From the NCBI GenBank assembly GCA_016705245.1, contig JADIYM010000024.1:1-23858 (forward strand): DNA of 23,858 nt, written 5' to 3'. A model generated the notes under the pieces. The model was not told the DNA's origin and did no database searches. It saw only the letters and a list, made by a program, of their open reading frames with translations. The position numbers were made by a program, and so were the translations under genes. Below, piece after piece: positions 18,203-23,858 of this stretch. Numbering within the stretch: position 1 is the stretch's first letter; each line of letters starts with the position of its first letter. Source of the DNA: Blastocatellia bacterium (GTDB lineage: Bacteria > Acidobacteriota > Blastocatellia > UBA7656 > JADIYM01).

Positions 18203-18299
18203 AGGCCCAGAACCGCGAGCGTAGCGAGCGGCCGGCCGTCCAATCCGCACGCCGTCAACCGTACGGCCGGCCGCTCGCTACGCTCGCGGTTCTGGGCCT
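18203..18299. terminator. Perfect 37-bp-arm hairpin between two minus-strand genes
   Basis: The left arm 18203-18239 and right arm 18263-18299 are exact reverse complements around a 23-base loop. The arms begin AGGCCCAGAACCGCGAGCG and end GGCCGGCCGT. It starts 11 bases after the esterase stop (minus strand) and lies upstream of the beta-helix start. It could end esterase transcription, but there is no T-run, and such GCGAGCGTAGCGAGC palindromes also occur as dispersed repeats. Confidence 0.6.
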
Positions 18300-18309
18300 T
18301 GCGTGGTGC

Positions 18310-19810
18310 TCACTTGCGAACTCGTGTGAGTGAGAACCCCGGGTCGATGCGCGAATCCGGCCGCTTCGGCGGCGCAACGCCGCCCCACCGCTGCTTGCCG
18401 GCGAGCGTTTCGCCCGTGAGCGTTCCTTCCCACAGCACGACTCCGCGCGGGCGCATGCCGTTCCGGAAACCGTACGTCAGGCCGACCGACGTCACCCGCA
18501 GATAGTCGAGCTTCCGCACCCGAAACTCGGGCGGCGCCGCCGGATTGATCAACTCGCCGACCACCTTTCCGTTCTCGACGCGGATCCGCAGGGTCTCCGG
18601 TTCGTTGCGTGGCGCATCCGGCACCATCCAGTGATAACCAACCCAGTCGCCGACGAATCGGCTGGCCTCGTCGGGCGTCGGGAACGGCGTCGCAAGCAAA
18701 CTCGCCACGGTCTCGCTCGGCGCCGGCCGGCTCTCCGCCACCAATATCTCCGCCTGGACCTCCACGTCATCCGGCGGTGCACCGTGCTCTCGACGAACAA
18801 CCGGTACGCGGCCCGCGCGCCGACTCCGCGTCCCTCCGCAATCAGATCGTCCACCACTTCCCGCAGCAACCGCTTCGGTGGCGGGAGCGCGCCGCCAAGC
18901 GCGGTGCTCACGCCGGAGTAGTAGTCCAGGATTTCCAAGGCGGGTCTCTCCTGCGCGACCAGGCGCGAGTAGTCGCGGAACACCTCGCGCAGGCCCAGGT
19001 AGGCGCCCAACATGAAGAGCGTCTCGTGACCCTCGCCCTGCAGGACCTCGCGCCGCAACTGCCATGACGTCGGCGCGGCTGCCACGAGCGCCTGCCAGTC
19101 CTCCGCCGGCCAGCCAAACCGGGACTCGTACGACACGTACCGCAGCGGCGCCAGCGGAGCGGCCGCGCGCGCTGTGAGCTTTTTCGCGAGCCAGTTGTCG
19201 CCGAGACCGATCGGCGCGTCGATCGCGATCACCGTGCGATACGTCGAGCGCGTCGCCGCCGCGTAGGTGGCGAGAATCGCGCCCGAAGAATGGCCGATGA
19301 GCGTGCGGGGCGTGCCGCCGCGGAATTGCCGATCGACCGCCGGCAGGAGCTCGCGCTCGATGAAGTCGAGAAAGCGGTCGCCGCCCGCGTCGAGACCGCT
19401 GCCGCTCACGGAAAGCCCGGGCGGCGTCAGGTCGTGCACGCGGCCGCGCGCGGGGTCGGTGTTTTCGATGGCGACGAGGATCGCCTCGGGGATCATGCCG
19501 TTGCGAGAGCTCGTCGGCGACTGCTGCCGAGGCCGGGAGGTTGGACTCGCCGTCGAGGATGACAAAGACAGGGGTAGCGGCGGGTTGCGGGGCTGGTGGC
19601 GTAGGACGACGGGAGCACGACGCTGATGCGGCGTGTCTGGTCGAGGATCGTCGAGCGGATGGTGAAGGCCTGCGCGTCGGCGCCTCGGGTGGCGGGGACG
19701 CGGTGCGCTGGATCGGGCATGAGCGCGGGCAGTTGCTGCGCCGCTGCGGTGGAGCTCGTGACGCACAGGACCAGGATCGCGAGGCCGGCTGCTCGGTGCA
19801 TCGCTCGCAT
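18310..19810 (-). CDS. Exported alpha/beta-hydrolase esterase, frameshifted
   Basis: ATG 19810 begins MRAMHRAAGLAILVLCVTSS, a signal peptide ending near TAAAQ. The protein then follows the putative-esterase (PF00756, IroE/esterase D-like) plan: ISVVLPSSYA, then, after shifts near 19560 and 19500, VFVILDGESNL and MIPEAILVAIENTDPARGR, the nucleophile elbow GHSSGAILATYA (catalytic Ser), DAPIG, and the C-terminal histidine region QGEGHETLFM. A further shift near 18790 leads into an extra C-terminal domain (FVGDWVGYHWMVPDAP to the stop at 18310) that resembles a lipocalin-like beta domain. Secreted esterases of this type cleave carboxyl esters of siderophores or other small substrates; which one is not shown. 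No linked siderophore genes are visible. Confidence 0.78.
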
Positions 19811-19908
19811 GGGTGTCCTCGGCGGTCGGTCGGGGTGTCGGAAGTGCGTCAGGGCTTCCGAGGTCCAAGCATCGGCGGGCACGCGCGGCGGCGTCAACTG
19901 GAATTCAC

Positions 19909-20008
19909 CTTTGCGTGCTGCGCGAGTCCTTTGCGTTCTTTGCGAGAAAGCACTTCCGCGAGACTTGTTTCTCGCAAAGATCGCAAAGGACTCGCAGAGC
20001 ACGCAAAG
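19909..20008. repeat. Long inverted repeat, CTTTGCG family, best-preserved copy
   Basis: Arms 19909-19949 and 19968-20008 (41 bases each) match at 37 positions as reverse complements, with an 18-base loop. The arms contain CGAGTCCTTTGCG and TCTTTGCGAGAAA. It lies about 100 bases upstream of the esterase start. Confidence 0.75.
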
Positions 20009-20022
20009 AGCGGAGCTGCATG

Positions 20023-20074
20023 GTCCCTGGCCACAACCGCCTCATCGGCCCCGATGTCGATTGCAGCGAACACA
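20023..20074 (-). pseudogene. Remnant of a beta-helix protein C-terminus
   Basis: On the minus strand this reads APVFAAIDIGADEAVVARDH, the characteristic last residues of choice-of-anchor beta-helix proteins. It contains the 33 bases shared with 16621-16653. Nothing further upstream on this strand reads as beta-helix, so it is an isolated fragment left by recombination between CTTTGCG-type repeats or by duplication. Confidence 0.5.
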
Positions 20075-20138
20075 GGCGCGGGGAATCCTGCAGGCTGGCA
20101 TCGTTACGTTGTCGGAGGTAAAAGGTTCGGCACCGTGC

Positions 20139-20219
20139 ATCTCGCGCAAAGGCGCAAAGTCGCAAAGTGAAGAAGGGCCACGGATTGGACGGACGTGACG
20201 GATCAACACGGATCTGAGA
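20139..20219. repeat. Half CTTTGCG-family element followed by CACGGAT-type repeat
   Basis: CGCGCAAAGGCGCAAAGTCG (from about 20145) is the right-hand half of the inverted repeat seen at 19909. It is followed by a GGAT-spaced array, CCACGGATTGGACGGACGTG and then ACGGATCAACACGGATC (20178-20219). The two repeat families abut here, just upstream of the HicB gene. Confidence 0.55.
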
Positions 20220-20273
20220 TGCCGGCCGTGCTTCGGCACGTGATTATCCGCTACAAGTTGGGAGACCTTGCGA

Positions 20274-20486
20274 ATGAGTGATAGTCGCTACGAAGTGATT
20301 CTCTACTGGAGCGCTGAAGACGGAGCGTTCATCGCCGAGGTTCCGGAACTGGCCGGATGCGCAAGCGACGGAGCCACGTATGCCGAGGCGCTTGCGAACG
20401 TCGAAGTGGTGATTCAGGAATGGCTCGAGACGGCGCGTGAACTCGGGCGTCCGATCCTCGAGCCCAGGGGCCGGCTTCTGTACTGA
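20274..20486 (+). CDS. HicB-family antitoxin-like protein (orphan)
   Basis: Intact ORF of 70 residues starting MSDSRYEVILYWSAEDGAFI; ATG 20274 follows GGGAGA at good spacing. It has the HicB fold signature EVPELAGCASDGATYAEAL, then NVEVVIQEWLETARELGRPI and PEPRGRL-type end (LEPRGRLLY). HicB proteins have a partial RNase H-like fold and normally neutralise the HicA mRNA-cleaving toxin. No HicA-like double-stranded-RNA-binding ORF is visible on either side: repeats lie upstream and a TPR gene 43 bases downstream. Stand-alone HicB-like proteins of this size are common. The family call is secure; an antitoxin role here is not. Confidence 0.85.
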   Translation: MSDSRYEVILYWSAEDGAFIAEVPELAGCASDGATYAEALANVEVVIQEWLETARELGRPILEPRGRLLY

Positions 20487-20529
20487 CGCGATGGAAGGCG
20501 TATCGGCTTGCACACGTCAAAGGTGATCG

Positions 20530-21079
20530 ATGACGTCGAATGACATTCGGGAACTCCTTGCTCGAGCGATGGACAGTCGACGCGCGGATCGACCTGACGA
20601 TGCGCGTCGCGAGTTCGAGAGCGCGGTTGACCTGGCGCGCACGCGCCCTCTGTCCATCGAATTCGTTGCCGCCCTGAAGGGACTCGCACAGATCGAACGC
20701 GACTCGGGACGACCCGAGCCGGCCGTTGCACTGTACGAGGAGGCGGCGACCGCGTGCCGCTCATTGAACCACGACTTTCTGCTTGCGCACACGGTGCGCC
20801 ACCTCGGTGATGTGCTCCAGGATCTAGGCTCGATCGAACGCGCGGAACCGTGCTACCTCGAGGCTCTGTCTCTGTATGAGCGGCGCGCCGACGCCCCGAC
20901 ACTCGACGTTGCAAACACGATTCGGCCGATGGCGATCCTGCGGGAAACCCAGGGTGAACGGCGGAGGCGGTGCTGTTATGGACAAAGGCGCTTCGACTCT
21001 ACGCCGAATGCAATGTCCCGCTGGCGTGGAGGAGTGCGAACGGCGGTTGCGCAACCTCACCGGTGAGCGTGGCGACTGA
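20530..21079 (+). CDS. TPR protein, frameshifted near its end
   Basis: ATG 20530 (MTSNDIRELLARAMDSRRAD) opens a protein of about 180 residues made of tetratricopeptide helices: ARREFESAVDLARTRPL, FVAALKGLAQIERDSGRPEP, TVRHLGDVLQDLGSIERAEP and YLEALSLYERRADAPTLDVA. At about 20963 the signal moves frame (AEAVLLWTKALRLYAECNVP) and again near 21012 (AGVEECERRLRNL), ending at 21079. This C-terminal pattern is typical of small Acidobacteriota TPR proteins. TPRs bind proteins; the partner is unknown. It lies 43 bases after the HicB stop and may be co-transcribed. The next 247 bases hold nothing I can assign. Confidence 0.72.
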
Positions 21080-21326
21080 CGACCGGCGCGCGTAGCATCC
21101 GCTCGTGAGACCCAGGACGACACTTTCGGCGGAACGAGAACCGGTTCGTTGGGGGCCACTTCGTCTGGTAACGGAACGGAACAGACTCCTTCTAAAGAAG
21201 TCGATTCGACTCGGCTGAGGCCGCAGTCCTCGGCTTTCCTGGTCAGTGGCCGCGGATCGTGCCCACGACGGCGGACTTCGACAGACCGGTCCGGAGATTT
21301 GCCGGACGAACCCGGCCCGGTCCCGA

Positions 21327-21734
21327 TCACCGTCCGCGCGTCGAGCCTGCGGCCGCCTTCGCCTTCCGGCCTGCGTTCTCTGCAATACGCGTCTTGACGA
21401 GCTTGCGTATCAGTGCGGTCGGCATCGGTTTGGCAGGATCGAAGCGAATCGTGCCCTTGCTGATCGAATAGCCAGTGAGGTCATCACGATGCGCCCTCAA
21501 TGGGATGCGAGCCGGGATAGAAGGCGCAGTGTTTCGCTGCCGCACCGAAGGACACGAGCAGACGACCGTCGAGACGGAAGCTCGGGATCTGGTAACTGAT
21601 GCATTCCTCTGCGCCTGGAGCTGCCGCCTTGATGTCCTTCCGGAGCTTTTCGAGGGCGGCCCGATTGTCGGCGCCGAGCGGCGCAAGGTAGTCGTCGATG
21701 TTTGCGGTATCGCGGATGGTGCGGTCTTCTTCAC
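21327..21734 (-). CDS. DUF1801 (YdhG-like) protein, frameshifted
   Basis: GTG 21734 is preceded by AAGGAGGG at ideal spacing. The product, about 136 residues, matches the DUF1801/YdhG family across frames: VKKTAPSAI, then DDYLAPLGADNRAALEKLRK, CISYQIPSFRLDGRLLVSFG, AAKHCAFYPGSHPIE, and after a second shift DLTGYSISKGTIRFDPAKPM followed by LIRKLVKTRIAENAGRK. Shifts lie near 21705 and 21495. Family members are small cytosolic proteins, one reported as a possible iron chaperone in Bacillus; the role here is not known. Length and motif order are as expected, so the gene is probably whole apart from the shifts. Confidence 0.78.
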   Translation of the reverse strand: MKKTAPSAIPQTSTTTLRRSAPTIGPPSKSSGRTSRRQLQAQRNASVTRSRASVSTVVCSCPSVRQRNTAPSIPARIPLRAHRDDLTGYSISKGTIRFDPAKPMPTALIRKLVKTRIAENAGRKAKAAAGSTRGR

Positions 21735-21911
21735 GTCCGGCCCTCCTTTCCGGGTTGATCCCAGCCCGACAGTCGGCTTTGGTTCCGACGAGTCCAACGG
21801 GACATGGAACGGATCGGCGGCCGGGAACCTTGCAAGTATGGGGCTACATCGCGGCTGACGTCACGGCTAGCCCGCTCGAGGGCCATTGGACACGGGTGAC
21901 TCGGGAATGGG

Positions 21912-22010
21912 GTCACTTCGACTGTCACCATTCGGCACCGTCTCTGCGCCTTTGCGAGTCCTTTGCGTCTCTGCGAGAAACCCGCCTTGCGACGGCGCTT
22001 ATCCCACAGG
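21912..22010 (+). repeat. 18-bp repeat plus half CTTTGCG-family element
   Basis: GTCACTTCGACTGTCACC (21912-21929) differs from the 8397 and 9092 copies at one base. It is followed by the left half of the CTTTGCG element (TCTCTGCGCCTTTGCGAGTC, 21949-22005). The same order is seen at 812-954. No gene is visible between 21735 and 22149. Confidence 0.6.
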
Positions 22011-22149
22011 ACGCAGACAGCAATCCAGTGACACTGAGGGAGACACGTCGCGCGAGATCGACACTAAGATCAACCGATCCCGATTGCGGCCGATTGCGCC
22101 ACCGCCATCAGAACCGCGCGGATGTGCCGCGCGAGGAAAGGAAGTGGGC

Positions 22150-22857
<708 letters not shown>

Positions 22858-23604
22858 GCAGCGAGCCCCGAAACACGAGGTTCTCGACGGTCTCGCCAGG
22901 TCCCAGCTTCACTGCCTTCGCCTCGGGCGGCTGAAGGTTCCCGGGTAGTAGTATGGCTTGTTGAGTCGATACTCCCGGTGCTGCACTTCGACGGAGATGA
23001 CCAATTCGCCCGGTGGAAGGCCTTCGGCCTCGAATCGACTACTCCCCTTCCGTCGAGTGTCCGTACGAAGACAGTCCGCTGCCTTTCGACTTTGAGAAAC
23101 GCCGAATCGAAGCCCCTCCCGTCCACATCACGAAACGACCGCGAATCAGCCCGTCGAAGCGTGGCCTCCCGAAAACGACGTCGACCGCGCCGAGATCCTC
23201 ATTGGTGATTTTCTCGAACTTCTGGCAGCTCGTGTAGTGCGGCGGGAACTCACGGGCTCGACTCGATATTTCCCGGGCCGCAGTCCGTGACAGTGAACGC
23301 GCCGTCGATATCCGTCTTCGTCGCAATCCTCGTGTCGCCGCTTCCACGAATCGTGATGGTGACATCAGGGAGTGGGGTTGCCTTTTCGTCCCTGAGGTCT
23401 GCCCAGACACTGCCCCGGATCGTGGCGCCGGACCCGGCTGGCGGCAGGTTTCCGAGAAACTTCAGGTCCTCGGCTGCGCCTGGGCTATCAACCCGTGTCG
23501 TTCGGGTGCATGCGCCCGTGAGGAGCACCGCCGGGTCTTTCTCGGTAGCGTAGGCGTAAACGATGTAACGGTCCCCGCGCACCAGGCCGTAAGGCCTGGC
23601 TGAA

Positions 23605-23668
23605 CTCCTCTCTCGGCTCTCTCTGCCTCATTTCTCTGCACTCTCTCTTTCTCTCTCTCTCTCTCTCA
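23605..23668. repeat. CT/GA low-complexity tract
   Basis: The plus strand is almost pure C and T with a CTCTCTCTCTCTCTCTCTC core. It sits where the N-terminus of the minus-strand gene should be. Such tracts are rare in this DNA; it could be a natural microsatellite, slippage, or an assembly artefact. Confidence 0.7.
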
Positions 23669-23816
23669 TTGCTGTCGACAGCCAACGTGATCTCCGGATA
23701 AGGCTACGCCCTTGAACGTGGATTCACGGCGAAACGCACCTGGCCCGCTTCAGGATTCCCGGGTCACCATCCGGGTCTTCAATTTCACCTGCTGTGAACC
23801 GTCCAGCACCCGGCCG

Positions 23817-23858
23817 ATGAACACCGCTCTTGCCGAGTTGAAGGCAGCAGGGGATCCC
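23817..23858 (+). CDS. Possible start of an AlkD-like DNA alkylation repeat protein (partial)
   Basis: ATG 23817 begins MNTALAELKAAGDP and runs off the window. The first residues resemble the start of DNA-alkylation-repeat glycosylases (AlkD family, which open with a similar LAELKA.GDP segment). Fourteen codons are too few for a firm call, and no clear ribosome binding site is seen. Confidence 0.25.
   Translation, partial: MNTALAELKAAGDP

Noticed and set aside
23850..23858. Terminal GGGGATCCC as a cloning-vector junction
   Set aside because: It fits an in-frame codon pair of the AlkD-like start and is too short to call vector; GGATCC also occurs inside the window (1561, 2454).

Overview
The window is GC-rich chromosomal DNA with dense coding on both strands. 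Its gene content suggests an uncultured soil-type bacterium close to Acidobacteriota: Ser/Thr kinases fused to TolB-like and TPR modules, long exoproteins with PPC, P-domain and HYR modules, carboxypeptidase-regulatory-like proteins, a REP-associated transposase, and DUF1801 and DHFR-like proteins. This placement rests on gene families only; no rRNA or tRNA gene is visible.

Layout. 1-2470 has no recognised gene, only repeats, an AT-rich patch, a small ORF with a good ribosome binding site, and a coding-like fragment ending at 2401 followed by a hairpin. 2874-8396 holds a roughly 1250-residue secreted multidomain protein (3549-7322) between two related, frame-broken and C-truncated kinases; the second carries a tandem repeat in its activation loop. 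A small hypothetical gene (8455-9068) lies between 18-bp direct repeats, followed by a REP-associated tyrosine transposase (9219-10409) with REP-like repeats downstream. On the minus strand, 10679-12842 is a kinase/TolB-like/TPR gene that has lost its catalytic loop. Then come a TonB-domain exported protein (13098-14655), an antitoxin-like small gene, a DUF4143 ATPase whose start codon lies inside a 33-bp palindrome (15333-16571), an exported beta-helix protein (16566-18137, minus), a perfect 37-bp-arm hairpin, and an exported esterase (18310-19810, minus). The right end carries repeat-rich spacers, an orphan HicB antitoxin, a TPR protein, a DUF1801 protein, a DHFR-like reductase running tail-to-tail into a truncated exported protein, and the possible first 14 codons of an AlkD-like gene.

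Most larger genes are broken by one-base shifts while the protein signal continues in another frame. Several shifts are one-base losses in short homopolymers, so sequencing or consensus error is a strong alternative to true pseudogenisation. Coordinates of such genes span the whole inferred gene.

No complete new defence or biosynthetic system is evident. The most distinctive signals are the activation-loop tandem repeat, the direct-repeat-flanked cassette beside the REP transposase, three dispersed repeat families, the palindrome over the ATPase start, and the junction that appears to have removed both stop codons of two convergent genes.
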